Assembly (NCBI GenBank): GCA_036785705.1
Contig: JAWUZG010000135.1
Span: forward strand, 4,526,001-4,590,000
Direction: 5' to 3'
Length of the DNA: 64,000 bases
Origin: Acanthornis magna
Taxonomy: Eukaryota; Chordata; Aves; Passeriformes; Acanthizidae
The position numbers were made by a program, and so were the translations under genes. The notes beneath the pieces are model-generated. The model did not search any database. It had not been told where the DNA came from and was given only the letters and a program-made list of their open reading frames with translations. Of this stretch, positions 34,070 through 48,569 are shown piece by piece. Numbering within the stretch: position 1 is the first letter of the stretch; each line of letters begins with the position of its first letter.

Positions 34070-37000
34070 AGTTTAGGACTCTCCAGGCTGGATAAGTCGA
34101 CTGTGGAGAAATATATTTTTAAGCTGAGTTTTGTCAGCATTTACCACCTATACATTTCCTGGATTGAAAATACAAAAATTGAACATGCCTCTTTAAACAA
34201 ACAAACCAGCCCCCATCTCTAAAGAGTTTATGTATTATTTTAAAGTACATTTTCAAGAGAGTTGTGGAATTATTAAGCAATCTTGCATCAAACTTCTGGA
34301 TCTTTAGCTGCTACTCTCACAGGATATACCTCAGTTCTCTTGCTGAGGGAACTGCACAAATATAGTGCATATTTTAAGAGTATGAAAACTGATATAAGCA
34401 CAGATGGTGCTAAATTGTAGTTGCTGCATCCACGGCTTGAGCCTGCAGTAGTTTCTGGAAGTACCAAGAGTCCACCTTGCATCTTACTGTTTTGGTGGTT
34501 TTGTGTGAATTCCTGCCCTCAGATAAAGTGCTGTTTACATTAAAGTTCACGCTTTAATCAGAGACAAGCACAGCAGAAAAATTAAGGAGCTGTTTTGGCC
34601 AGAGTTGCTTTTGATGTTGGATTGCATGGAGTACAGAGCACTGATATGAGGGAGGAGAAGTGTGGAGGGCTCCTCTAAGCAAAGCACTTTCAACTTCCTC
34701 ACCTTTATTACAGTTATGGACAAAACAAATGAAAGCTTGCTTGTTTTGTTGTTTCCTGGCTTTGCCTGGGTTCTTCTAGGAGGTTTCTGTTTGAGTACAA
34801 GTGTATTCTTCTCTGTGTTGCTGCTTCACACTTGGTTTTGTTCCATCAGGATGTTTGTTTAACAACCTGCTCCGCTGGCTGCTGTCCAGGTGAATGCTGG
34901 CATCTAGCAAATAGCAAAGCCATTTTCCCTCCAAGAATTAATATGTGTAAGGTTGTGGGGAGACAGATGGAGGAATTTAAATAATTGCATACCATTTAAA
35001 TACACATGGACCATGGGTGTGGTGTGGAATGTGGAGAGCAAAGGGCAGCTGGAATAGAGGACAGTTTGAGGGCTGGCTGTAGACCAGGACATTTGCAGGC
35101 TCAGATGCACACCTGGTGAAAGTATGTCTGGACATAGTGGAAGAAAGGAGGTATATGGGCTCATCTGGGTTCTACCATCCTTTTTGATCCTCCTGCTACT
35201 AAAAGCTATTTCGTGATGAGGAGAGTATGCGACCTTTAATGTTCACCAATAAGTCCCAGCTTTTTTGCTTCAGTGTCCTCAGTAAAAGCCTTTTAAATCA
35301 AAATTCTGCTCCCATTTCAGCATGGCTGGAAATGAAACTTGCTAAAACCTGATGAATAGGCTCTACCAGCTTTCTTTGCTCCATGTTTGATTGTTTCCTC
35401 GCTTGCATAGCCTGTTTAATATCTCAGATATACTAATTTCTTTTCTATGTGTTGACATGCACTCTGCAGCACATCTTCTGGTATTCAGCTATTACATATA
35501 TGATAAATGAACACTCCAGTGTCAGGTATACTGAAAATCAATGCTGTTAATATGCAAACAAATGGCAGACCTGTAACCTCTCCAAAGGGAAAGCATCTCA
35601 GTAGCTACAGGAATCAAAACCTTCATGATTTGGTGTTACCTTGTGAAATCTGCATTCAGAATGATAATTCAGGCTAATGGCTTCATGCTCCCGTGGGGCA
35701 GCTGAAATAGATTCTGAAATGGCATAAGAAAAGGGTATAGTAAATAAACGCAATGAGCTGTCAAAGAATATTTCTACAGCAAACAAGTCTCTGAACCTTT
35801 TTGTGCTTCATAATATGACCTTTTCTAGCTGCTCTGTTTTTTGCCTGAATCAGATCATGAAATGAAACACATTAGCTACAAAATAAAAATAATAATAATA
35901 ATAAACAACCATTTATATAGCCACTAAAAGTGTTAGAATATGGTAGAGAGAATTCTATTAATTTACAGTAGATTGGTGAGGATAAAACACCCTTTGATTG
36001 CAGTTGCTAAGCAACCCTTTTCTGAGCAGATGTAGGTACCATTCCTGTTTGTTTAACACCAGCCGTACTGGAGTCTGGCCGCAAAATATGTTACAGCAGC
36101 AGCAGGGAATAGCGAAGGAGAACAATTTTAGCATTGTGATGCTGAAGGATCTTTCTCTTGCATCCTTCATGCATGAATAATACAAATGAGATTGCACGGA
36201 GAAAGCTTGACACATTGGATAAAATAAGCTTGTATTACCGTGTTTTCACCTGTTGCTCACAAGATTATTTGTTAAAAAAAAAAAGTCATTATTCCCATTC
36301 TGCATGTGTGGAAATGGGACACAGAAATGTTAGCCTTCCCTATCAAAAGCTGCTGTAGCTGCTCATCAGGCAGCATCAGGGCTGAAAGCAGACCCCTGGT
36401 CTTCTCAGCCCCATACTCAGTGGTCTGTGTAGAGTTCAAAAGATATATTTGTCCTCAGAGTAATACACTCCAGCCAGCTATGTAGGATGATTTTGTGGTA
36501 TTTATTTTACAGGAAACATCATTCATATTCAAGGGATTGTATCAGTGCTTAGAAAGACAATAACCAGAGTGTATAAAGAAATGTGATCTATGCTTCTGTA
36601 TAAACACTGGTGTAACATATGTTTTTGTCATTTATACTTAACTCCCAGAATGTACTTACTTATGTTATTTACTTTTACAATCCAAAATTAAGTATATTTT
36701 ATTCCAGACAAAGAGTGAGAGAGCAGTCTGTTTGGATGTCTATTGAAAATTCATGTTCAGGGTGTTAAAGTGTAGTGATTTCCTTCCAGAAGACCTCAGA
36801 CTCAGAAGGCCAAATGTATACAAAGAACACTTGCTCCAGAGGATCTTTGCCATTGGGAGTGGTGAAAATAACACTCTTTTGCTGCATGTTGTGATGGCTT
36901 TTGGCATGGGCATGTGAATGAGGCAAAGATATAAAAGAGGAAAAGGGTTCATCATCCCATCCAATTTTTATACTACAAATAATTAAACCATAATTTAGAG

Positions 37001-40000
37001 AATATGAGGTTCAATTACTGCCGTCGGTACTGAGTACAAGGTGATATCTGAGATAGTGTTCAGTTTGTCTTTTGTTAGTTTCACAGGTTGTGAGCAGGCT
37101 TTTTGTTTTTAACCCCTGGATATAGGAGGGGGGATCTGCCTTCTTTTTGGCAGGGGAAAGAGAATTTGGAGACGGGACGTTTTCCTCAGCTTAAAATAAA
37201 TAATGATCTCTTCAGAAGAAACTAATCTGGGTTTGATGATTTGGGTTTATGGTCTGTACCCTTTCATGTGTGCAGCTGTGGCTGCTTGTAGGAAAGCTGG
37301 GGTGTCCCAGGAGTGACATAGGCAGGGCATCCTTAGTTATTCTGAAAAGTGCCTATTTCCACAGCCTGGGAGGGTAAGGGGAGGACTGAGTGCTGGGGGA
37401 GAGCTGGAGGCAGAAGTCCCCAAAGAGTTTTAGCCACAGGTATTCTGGTTTTGTTTCTTTAATTAATCAGTGCATGGTAAACTTCCTTCCCAATTTGTCA
37501 TCATTTGAGTAATTATGTCTAATATAGCTGAGGGTTCCCGAGGTGATCGGTGTTTTCAGTACCATGCAGACAAGCTATAAGGTGAGAGCTCTGGGGCTGG
37601 GGACAGCCCCACAAACAGGTCTGAGCTGCTGCATGGTGAAAGAACTTCTCAGGGAGAAATGGGACTTCTCAGGACTGAAATCCAGTAGGCAGAGAAAACA
37701 CATGCCCAGAATTATAATTTGAGCTTGGTGATATTTATTATAATGCTAGCAGTTTTGTTTGTTTATTTTCTTATTTTTTGAAAAGGTAAATGCTTAAAAA
37801 AATGGCTTTGCCTGGGAATTCAGAAGTTTTGAAGTGGAAATTTTGTGTTGTGATAGGTATTTTTAAAGCTTATGCAGCTCCAGAGGAATGGAGTTGACCT
37901 CTTAAATAAGTTTACGCAATAATACCATCTATATGTTCAGAAATTAAATGAATGTTCAAGAAGGAACGAGCTTTCAGTACAGCTGCAGCTTTGACAAAAG
38001 AAAATGTAGTTTTATAAAGGCCCACATAAGGGTGAAAGAACACTGATTATTAACCTGCCCATCGAGTCATTGTAGTGCTTTCATCAGAACTAACAGTGAA
38101 GATGTTTTATAAACATAAATACACAAATATTTATGAAACAGGACTTGCAATGTATTTCTGTTCATAACAATCTTGACCTCACTGTTCAACCCTTACCAGA
38201 GTTCTTCTAGTTTCTCTTGCATAGCATAGTATCTGTTTGTTTTTCTCCAGTTAATCAGTTAATCAGGTGGGGTTCAAGTGTTGTACTAATCACAAACAAT
38301 GTTAATGAAGATGGCTTACAGTCCTTTTGCATGTTGTAAATTCTTTCTTTTTCCTCCCCAGAAGACAGGTAAGAAGGAGCCTCTGAGGTATGAGAAATGA
38401 AAGTGTATTTTAAAAAAATTATTAGAAATACACATTTATATTTTTGAGTAATCTTTTCTTTAAATTGTCTGTGAATATATTTCGGTCATGAAGCTTAAGG
38501 GAATAACTCCGTTATGTCTAAGAGGTCCTTTTAGAGCTCAGTTTCTATCATCCCAACTATTAAAACCTCATGAAATGAACAGGTGTAGTGCCACCAAGAA
38601 AACCCTCATCTCTGGAGCACACTTTGATATAGTTTTGGTACGGTGTAAAAGAAATGTTTGTACTTCAGTTGCTTGGTATGAATGGCAGTAACTTTTCAGT
38701 TTCATGGAGCAGTGCAATACTTGGTCTCAAGGTGTATAGTCTCCTTTCCTTTACACATGTACTTTACATTAATAATAGTGAGTATTACACATTTGGATTA
38801 TCATTAGGCTATTTTGAAAAAACTTTCAGTAATTTCTTAGATGAATTCTTATTTAGTGTTTGAAGTGTGTTGAAAGGTACAGATGATTTTGACCATGAGA
38901 AAAGGAAAGGAATTCTGCAGAAATTAGCTGTTTTCAGTGCTTTATTCCAGCTGAGAATTAGATAATGTATTAAAAAGACAAAAGCTAATCTTTCCCACTC
39001 TGTAAAAGTCATTACCATTTAACAACTGCTGGAGGACTTGTATGAAGTACTTTAGAGGTCTCAATTCAGTTTCTAGAGCGCAGATGTCTTTTAAGTACCA
39101 CAAATATCCTAGAAATTATTGTATTTTAGCCCTTGTGTTTTGAGCACATGATCTACGTGTTATGGATGTGGAGAGGGAAGCTGACTAATTTTGCCAAACC
39201 AGGCATGTCTTTTGTCCAATACCTTATATTCTGGGATTCGAGTGAGAAGTGAAGAAGTGCTGAGGCAGCAATTGCAGTCATCCAGTTTAACACAGAGCAG
39301 AGGGAGTGTGACTGTGATTTAGGAATAAAAGAACGTGATAAGTAAGTTTTGGACATTAGCTGCTCTGCTAATGTACTATTTTGTGTGACAGGAATAGGTA
39401 TATAGATTTCTGTCCCTGAAATTGTTCATTTTTTGCTTCACTGAATGAAAGTTGTTGAAATCGTAACTTTTGTCTCTGTCAGCTTACTTTCATTAACCTT
39501 ATTCATAATACAAAATCTCCTCAGTCTATGATAGTTTATGTTTAAAAGATCTGTAGTTATTTTCAGATTGCTTTTATTCAGTTCCCCATCCATTAAGCTT
39601 TTTTGTAACATCCTGTTTTTTCACTAGTGGCTGTAATTTTCATGTGCTTTGTTTAAAGTTCTGCTTGTTATTTTTGTTTTCCTGTCTCCTGAATTTGTGA
39701 CTGTAGAGCATCTCCTGTATAACTTCCTCTGGTTTAAACTTTTCACTGATTTGATGGACAGTCCTCCTTTTTATTGATTATTTTCATCTGAATCAGAGTA
39801 TGAAAACACACTAGGCAGATGCTACAGTCCATCTAGTCATGTGTTTCAGCTTGCTATTTATTTTCAGTACCAGGCAATTTGTGTGTTTGCCCTTACTGTT
39901 TAATGGGATTCCTTCTCCTGGAGCTGGGACTAATTTTCTTTTCATTGTGCTGCAATTTCAAGAGATTCTGAAAAACAAATAGTAACACATGAATTTCATA

Positions 40001-43000
40001 GACATCCTACTGCGTACTGAAAATGGAGGAGGACAGGAACATGAAGGAAATGGATGAAAAATTAGAGTCCTTGATACAGGCAAAAGGCAAAAGCTCGGTT
40101 TTTTGGATACAACGTGGACAATTAGTGTAGTCGACACTGTTCAAAAGATAGAAGGGTAACACAGATTAAGGTGAACAGAATTTTAAAAATCTTTGTTAGG
40201 AAAAAAGTACTCTTAGTTGACTTAAAGTGTGGTCAGATAATTAGAATATAATTTTATAATTTTAAAATTAGATGGTACACTTGACTGCAGCCAAAATTCA
40301 GCACCCAAACTGTCTCATCCTGTGAGGGGACCAGAGTATTTTGATGTAATTTGTGGTTAAAATTTTCATGTCTCTTCTGTAGACCAGCATAAATCTGTTT
40401 CTTTCTTGTTTCTATAGCTTTAGTCTGCAAACCAGTCAACATCACTGTGAGAGAATGATGGTCTCCATACAGGGTGGTCTTCAACACACAGTGATTATTC
40501 AAAGTTGTAGAACAGTCAGCTAATCATGACACCAGCCTTTCTTCCTCATTTTCTAGTGGCAACATTTTAGAAAGCCCGTGGACTCCTGTAATATGAGTGG
40601 TTTTGGTCATGGTTAATAATGGCTGATGCTTTTTCTGACTCTTGCCTCTCCTAGCATCAGAAACTAAATATATATTTTTTTTTAAAAGTTTTCTGTTTTG
40701 CTTACATTTAAAAAAATACTCCAAAAATAAAACAATCTTGATTTGTCACCTGTTATCTATTATTTGTCAGAAGGAATGACAAATATACTCATCTAATAAA
40801 TCCTGAAGTAAGGATCCAGTGCAGCCAGTGCCTAAATTGCTTTTGTGTATTACAGTGGATAAAAATCTAGAAAAGGAATTGAGTATTGATTTTCCTAATC
40901 TGTTTTGATTTTGAATCAACAGAAAATGCATACACATGCAGCGCCCATACCAAAAAAGCTTCTTTTTAGGTCTGAACTTTCTTACATGCTTATATATATC
41001 TGCACAAAATATACAAAGATCTCACTTCTCTCATTTGCAAATATTTTGCATTGAGTCTACATTTATTTTGACATAGAAAACCCTAAAGCATTCCCTTAAA
41101 GTCACTACCACTCTTGCTATCATCACCAGGCTTTAAAATTGTGTCTTAGATTTTGCTAAGTCCCTTACTTAAGTAATATTTTATTGGTTTAAAGCCTGAA
41201 TCTCAACTTCTGCTTTTATTTATGTTTGATTGGCTTTCTTCCTGCTGTGTCTGGAGTGGTATATGCATCTGCAAATGATCTGAGTTTGCTAATGCAGAGA
41301 TTTATAGGTGTCTTTTTTCCCCCTCAACAAAATACCAGAAATTAATGTAAAATACTTGTTTACCTGCACTTAGAAGTATTTTAGAAACACCTGTGAAGAA
41401 ACTAACCAGAATGTATGTGTTCTGGTCACCAGTTAATGCATTTCTATGTTCCCACAGACTTGCTATAACCCAAGTTGTAGTCATGAGTAACCCTGCCTTT
41501 TGGAGAAATTAATTTAGAACCCCCTTATTTTGATTTTTTTATTACAGTGGGACCTGTCAGGTTAGATGCTTTGTTGTGCTTAACTGCTGATGGTGGCAAC
41601 TTAGGCTTTAAACAACTTTGAAACCACTTGTGCTTGATCTGGAACTTAGTGAAGCAGATGGAAAGTCTGCAAGATGAAAATGGTGTATTGAGAACAGTAA
41701 GTCAGCAGGTCTTTGCAGAGATAGGCTGGTAGTGGGTCAGTGTGGGGCAAGTTAAAGAGACTCCAGGGACTGCTCTGCCTGAAATCTTCTAAAGATCCCA
41801 AGCTATAGAACAAGCTTCAACTTGGAGGAAGTTTGGATTTGCCTTTAAGTTTTGCAACACAAGCTTTTCTTTAATTTTTTATACTACTTTGTTGTACAAA
41901 GCACATGAGATAAAGCGAGATGCTTGCAGCTGAGTATGATTAGCATATATTTATGCTGCTAATTGAACATTATGCAAATTGTATTCTCTCCTGGTTAGCT
42001 CATTGAGCACTGGATATGAGGTTTCTCTCAGCAGAGTGTGAGTCCTTCTTCTGTAATTGTTTCATACTTGCAGAAATTAAAATTGCTCTGTCTTGTCACA
42101 CTTTTTACCATGTTTCTTTTAATATTGTAATTATATGGAAGTTTCTAAATGAGAAACACAACCCCAACTGGCAATTATTTGAAAAAAATATTTTGTGAAA
42201 GGTTCAGATTTATTGCCTCCCCGCAAAGGCTCAGGGACTTTGATTTTTGGGCCAGTCAGACTTGCAAGATTTTTTTTTGTTTACAATGAGCTGAAGATGG
42301 TGGGGGGGCTTATTTTGATCTTTTATGTGTGTAAATCAAGAAAACTTTGAAGTTTGTGTGGGGTTAAAACCAGTGCGACTCTGATGAGATTCAGACTGCT
42401 GTTGTTTCTGTAAGAGATGTGTGGGGAGCTTATGCTTGTGGTGCTGCTGGACCTGTGACCTGAGCAGCCGTGGCTGGAGCCAGAGCCACCTCCTGCAGAT
42501 CCCTGCACCTCCCTTGCTGCCAAAATGCCTTTTCCTCTTCAGCATGTGATTATGTGCACATCCACTTACCAAATGCCTAAAAGGAGCTGAAACAGCTGCT
42601 GAAGCACTGCTGACGTTTTCCTTTCCTTCTATTCTAAATGGACAAACAGTGACTTTAGTGCAGTGTCTTGCTATGAATTACTGGGGCCATGAAAGCTCCC
42701 ATTACAGCCCTTCTCACAACTCAACCAGCACAATGGGCGAAATCACAGATTTCCCTGATGGATTGCACAGCTCTGCACTCACACAAAGTCTGCGGATCTA
42801 AGGGATGGCAGTGCTTTGCAGGGGTAAAAAAACCACTTTTCAGTTGTTAGCACAAAACAAAATAACAATCCCTTCTATTTAATAGAAAAAAGCGTGGGAG
42901 AAAATGGCCCCATGCTGAGCCCAGCTGTGATTTTGGTGGTGGGGGAGTGCAGGAGGGCAGGCACTGTTTTTCTGCCAAGACCTTGACTGTGGGAGTTGCT

Positions 43001-45849
43001 CCATCTTCCCAGCTTTTGTTGGTCAGAAATGAAGACCAGCAGGGGATTGTGTGAAGCCTACAGGGCCATGCTGTGGGGGCTTTCTCAGCTAGAGATGTTT
43101 TTGTTGGGAGTGGTTTTACTTCAGTTAATGTATTTGAGCAGACTTGTTAGTGCTGTTTCGTCAACAGGTGGCACCCAGACATAGTCTGTACACGGTTTTC
43201 TTGGTTGGGAGAGCTGGTTTTTTATGCTTCAGTGACAGTGTGGCCATAGTGGTTCACTTTGTGTGATCAGCTTCTGGAGGGAGGACCCACAACCATGAGG
43301 AATGCTGGCATGTGGCCTTTGGTTTTGAGTAACATCCTCATGGTCAAATGCAGCCATAATAAACAATCCAGTGTGAGTGTCTTCACCCATGGCAGGGGTT
43401 CTGATGTGTAACTGTAAACACTGGGAACATCCCTGCTCTCAGGAGGAATTTAGGAGATGTACCTCCGCTGCTGCCATTGCTTTTAAGGTACTGTAGGTTT
43501 GCCTGGTTGTAGCATCTTCCTTTTTCAACCAGATTCAATTGGATCGGGCCAGTTTCCTTGACCTGAATGTATTATTCCTATGCTTTCTATATTAATGAAA
43601 TTAATTGAATGTAGTGTCAACAGTGGCATTTTTGTCTCTGTGTGTGAGGCAAACAGCTGTGAAGTCGGTCAGACTTCGCATGTCCTGTGAGCAAGTGTGA
43701 CATAACTGGGAGGCAACAGTTGTGGACAGAGTCCACTGTTTAGTGAAGCACTCTAGAACCCTGAGAGATGAAAGGCAGTGCATAAATGTGAAATATTATA
43801 ATTAGTGAGCAGGATCATTGCCAAAAACCTCTTATTGTTCTCATTTGCAGGAATGTGTGCTGCTCTCTTAATTTAAAAAGTAATTCAGATAGCTTAAGAA
43901 GGTTTATTGGCTCAGTGAGGGAGAACCTTAGCTAAGAGGGATGTTAGAAGCACCTTTTTTCATTCTTATTAAAAAAGCTCAAATATGGGGGAAAAATTGT
44001 CTTGTAACGGCCAGGTGGCCTTACAAGGTTTTTTCCTATGTTTACTGAGTCCACTTTGCTAAATCCACCTTTGTGGTGTGGTGTGCTCTCATGCAAAGAT
44101 CCCCCAACAAAGTTGAAATGCTCAAATATTTTTAAGATCATTGTTTTTATGAGACATTTATGGTTTTATGTTTTCAAAGCTAGGGTCTGTGCAGCTAGCT
44201 GACAATATAAAATGGAAGTAGTTCAACCCTTGCAGGGAAGCAGGAGTGAGCGGTGTATGCTAAAGTTAACCCAAAGTATGAAAATGTCATGAGATGTGCA
44301 TAAGAGATGTAGACTGAAATAACTTCCCCCAAATCTTGGGTTAATTTAGTTTTTAGTTGGGGCTTATTTTGTAATTTTGTAGTGGTTTTTGATCTGTTAA
44401 TGCTGATGAACTCTTTGATGTTTCTGACTTTTACTTTGTTTTACTTTCTAGAAGTTAAGATGTTAGAAAAAAATGCATGTCTTTGGGACAAAGACAAAAT
44501 CAAGAGCCTAATATCATTGTAGGAGTATTTCTAACGTCCCTATTTTTGTATATCACCATCTGCAATGTGTGTTTGGCTTGAAAACCTGACTCAAGGACAC
44601 TGTCTGCTCCTGACCTCTCCTCTTTGTCCAGAAAGAAAGGCGACAAAGCAGATATCTTACCAATCCTTATTCAGAGGCTGCACTTCTTGGGCTTTAAAGG
44701 AAGGTGAGGTAGGTGTCCCTCTTGTCCTACCATTCCAGCACCATAGTTCATCCGAGGATGAGCAGTTTGCTAAATTTTTGGTAGCTTCAGCTTATATAAT
44801 TACCTGTAGCCAAATTCTGGTCATAATTAATGTACTATAGAGATATTTGGCCATAGACCTGGGAAGGATAATAAGGCTGTAGAGGCAGCACTTTTACAGG
44901 TTGCATTATTTTTCTATCTTTAGTACTAAATGGGCAAGGTAAAATGTGTTGAATTCTCCTTGCATGTAAACAGCTAAGTCTAATTTCCAGGTTTTAGCTT
45001 CTCTTTTGTAGAGGTTAGACCAAAACAGGAAGCAGGAGGGAAAAAAAGAGAATAAAATGGCATGCATCTTTCTTTCAATGTTTTCTAAACTATACCAAGG
45101 TCAGCAGGCCAGAACAGTTGGTATTACTGTACCTTTCCTGGCATTATTAAATGTTTTGCATCCTGTTCATATACCATCTGTTTAGTTGTTCAGTGATATA
45201 ATGACCAAAATGAAAAGCAAAGACATTTGCACTGGCATTGTATAAAATAGACTGCTGGAAATTCAGAGCAGTTCCTTGCCTACTTTGAGTAAGATCCCTT
45301 GTTTATTCTGGTAAATGACTCACTTGGGCAGTTACTGCCAGCATTTTGGAAGATTGCATGCCCAGCATTTTTACATGCCGAATGTTCAGCATGTATATAC
45401 AGCATGTTATATAGTTGAAACTGGCACACACAAGGACCAGATTTTCAAAGGTCCTTGGATTTCACACAGGTTTTGCACTAAGGCTGCATTCCCAAAAAGC
45501 TGAATATCAACAAGAACTCATATTTTGAAAAGCCTGACAGCTTAGAAAGAATTGTTTTGTTGCCTAAAATAAAATGAAGCAAGAGTTTGCTTCCTGGCAG
45601 TGTCTGCAGAGGATGGGAAAATTCTGGCCAGGGAGAGTAGTAACAGATAACTGTTGCTCTTGGTTGCTCCTTTGAAGTGTGAGCACTCTGAGAAAGCCTA
45701 ACACTTTTCAGGAGCGACGCCCTCCCAAAGTGAGCTCTTACACCTAGACTGGAGGAAATCTGGCATATATGGAAAAAAGAAGGCAAACCCCACACTTTTA
45801 AGGCTGTGGAAAATAATACGTATTCTTTGTATTGTTTAACCAAATACAG
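34070..45849. other. Gene-poor region with no recognised features
   Basis: The stretch is AT-rich with no splice-supported coding exon, RNA gene or identifiable transposon. A short AAT microsatellite lies near 35888-35903. An octamer word ATGCAAAT sits at 41972-41979, within a TAAT-rich block. Open frames here are under 95 codons and lack motifs. Confidence 0.6.
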
Positions 45850-45915
45850 AGATTGTTGTCCAGAGAGCTGGTGGATGCCCAGCTTGGACACGTTCAAGGT
45901 CAGGTTGGGCGAGGC
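45850..45915 (+). mobile_element. Short CR1 LINE fragment
   Basis: The text gagagctggtggatgccc, then gacacgttcaaggtcaggtt and gggcgaggct mirrors the CR1 3' region (gtggatgccccatccctggagacattcaaggtcaggctgg...). Both ends are truncated. Confidence 0.65.
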
Positions 45916-46129
45916 TCACCCCAAATGTTGTGGGTGTGGAATGGCAGCACCTTTTCATTCCATATGATCTTCAGGTGTGTTCCCCTGTATACTGATTGCA
46001 TAAGGACAAGCCGGGGTAGAACGCTCTGAACAACACAACTCTTAATCAGCTATCAGTTCTCACTTTTCCCACACACAAACTGTTTGATTGGCCTTTACAC
46101 TGAGAAATTTCCACAAAAGGGAAGGCAAT

Positions 46130-46835
46130 AGAGCCTTTATTTCAGACTCAAGTTCTGCAGTACCTCATGTGAACAGGCTGAGAGCAGCCCTGGGGAGAAG
46201 GACTTGGGGGTGCTGGTGGATGTGAGGCTGGACATGAGCCAGCCAAGAAAATCAAAAATACCCTGAGCTGCATCAAAGAGAGAGTGGCCAGTGGGGTGAG
46301 GGAGGGGATTCTGCCCCTCTCCTTTGGTGAGACCCCAGCTGGGGTGCTGCATCCAGCTCTGGGGTTCTGAGCACAGCAAGGACTTGGACCTGTTGGATTG
46401 AGTCCAAAGAGCACCACAGAGATGATCAGAGGGATGGAGCGCTTCTGTGAAGAAAGACAAAGAGAATTGGGATTGTTCAGCCTGGGGAAGAGGTGGCCTT
46501 GGGGAGATCTTGTTGCAGCCTTCCAAGACCTAAAGGGAGCCTAAGAAATACAAAGAAGGGCTTTTTCCAAGGGGAAATGTCTTTAAACTGAAAGAGAGTA
46601 GATTTTGATTAGATATGAGAAAGAAATTCTCTACTGGGAGGATGGTGAGGCATTGGAACAGTTTTCCCAGAAAAGGTGTGTATGTCCCATCCCTGAAAGT
46701 GTAAAAGCCCAGGTTAAGTGAGGGTTTGAACAACCTGGTCTAGTGGAAAGTGTCCCTGCTCATGTCAAGGTGGTTGGAATTAAATGATCTTTAAGGTCTC
46801 TTCCAACCAAGCCATTCTATGATTCTGTGATTTAA
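46130..46835 (+). mobile_element. CR1 LINE, 5'-truncated, with intact 3' tail
   Basis: About 700 bp follow the avian CR1 consensus from gagcagccctggggagaagg and acttgggggtgctggtgga. It continues through ctgcatcaaagagagagtgg, tggacctgttggattgagtc and attgttcagcctggggaaga, then the 3' untranslated region. It ends with the hallmark tail ccattctatgattctgtgat. Minus-strand open frames of 129 and 89 codons over it are antisense artefacts. The reverse-transcriptase C-terminal region carries frameshifts and deletions, so it is dead. Confidence 0.95.
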
Positions 46836-48447
46836 GATAATAAATGGTAAAATTTCTGTAATTAAAAAAATAAGGTTTCCTTTCTGATAATGACAATTAC
46901 ATGAAATCTATAAACAAAAATTACAATGTATTTAAAGTGGTTTTGTGTTTGTGTGGACGAGTCAAGGGTAACTTCTGAATGAGTTTTAATAAAGGTAAGT
47001 GCATGCTGGAGGTACTATAAAAATCCCAGTTTGCTGATGAAACTGATAAATTATGATAATTGATGCCAATAATTTATTTTTCTGTTGATACTGAGATTAG
47101 CACTTGCAGACAGAGAGTTAAAGTTCATCATTTAAGAGTGCCAGAGGCACTGCTGGGCTATGTTTACAAGCCTTTTAATGACTCTGGTAGGTGATGCCAC
47201 ATGAATATTCATTTTAATGGCATATATTGGTAGGCGAAAAATTGCAACTTGCACGATATAGCCGTCTCTTAAAAATTAAATGAACATATGGTAAATGATA
47301 GGCATTTTAAAGAAGCTCCAAATAGTTTCATTACAGTTAGCTGGCAGTGATGGAATTGAAGAGTAATAAGGAGGGAAAGAAAAGCTTTCCTTCTGTGTGC
47401 AGACTGAAACTGTGATTACACTGGTATCTCATGTACAGGATAAGTGGGAAGGGAGGGCTCATACCATGTGAAATTGCTGACAAATGTTAAAATCAGTCCT
47501 GTATCATGTGCAGAGGCTTTAATCATGTTGCTGACTGCATCTCTTCTTCTACTCAGGTGCCTTTAAAGCTTGTACTGCTGACAGCAGTTGGAGTTTCTGG
47601 GGAAGTGCTATGATGCTGAGGAAGCAAGTTTAATAATTTCTGATGTTGATCCTATGCTGGTTAAAGAATGTAGGATTTTCAGGACAAGCCTGAGAAAAGA
47701 TAGGCCACTGAGGAAGATGCTCTACTACTAAAAACATGTGCTGAAAGCCTGAGGAGTAACTTTTTGTTCCTCCGGAACAGCAACTGTTGTTTCATGCTAA
47801 GCAGGAGTTCTGATGGAAATTCATATAGATTTTCAGGTTCTGCAAAGCCATATGAGGTATTTTGCATGAGTAATGATCACTCCGAAAAAGAGCCTTTCTG
47901 CAGTAAGCTTAAAATCTAGGAGTGTGAATCAAATATAATGCGCTGTACATACATCATCATAAGTGGTCTTGATACCCCAGAAAAAGTTTCTCTACACCGA
48001 TCATTTTCATTAACAAGTTGCATGTGAGAAAGGTCAGTAATCCTTGTTCACACAGTGTCTCTAAATTGTCTATTAAAGTGCATGTTAACAGTGACATCTT
48101 TTTTGAGAGGGAAAAGCCACTTGTTTATGTCTTTTGTCACTAATACGCTGAATGAAGTATTGAACTGAATGGAATGAGGTGGTGTCAGGGGCCAATGATG
48201 AGAGAAAAAGAATTGACAAAAGAGAAGGAAATGATACAGAGAATATGGAAATAAGTAGAAAGCAGAAATCTGTGTGGAAATGGAAAAGTGATCAATATAT
48301 CTACAATTAATTCAGGCTAGGTGACACTGGGAAAAGGAGGCTTCAGAAATCTGCTACTGCGTTTTTGTTTCTGATTTCTTTAAACACGTGTAGTAGAAGA
48401 AAAATATTGCCAAATACAGGAAAGGCTGAAAAGAAAGTAAATCAAGG

Positions 48448-48569
48448 GGAAGGAAGGAAGGAAGGAAGGAAGGAAGGAAGGAAGGAAGGAAGGAAGGAAG
48501 GAAGGAAGGAAGGAAGGAAGGAAGGAAGGAAGGAAGGAAGGAAGGAATGGTGCGGAAGGAAGGAAGGAA
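48448..48569 (+). repeat. (GGAA)n microsatellite
   Basis: About 25 uninterrupted GGAA units fill 48448-48547. After a short interruption (tggtgc), four more units follow to 48569. The poly-(Lys-Glu-Gly-Arg) frame and its antisense Pro-Ser-Phe-Leu frame are artefacts of the repeat. GGAA is the core of ETS-factor binding sites. Confidence 0.98.

Noticed and set aside
46137..46526. 129-codon minus-strand open frame
   Set aside because: It is antisense to a clear CR1 LINE; CR1 3' regions often lack stops in that direction.
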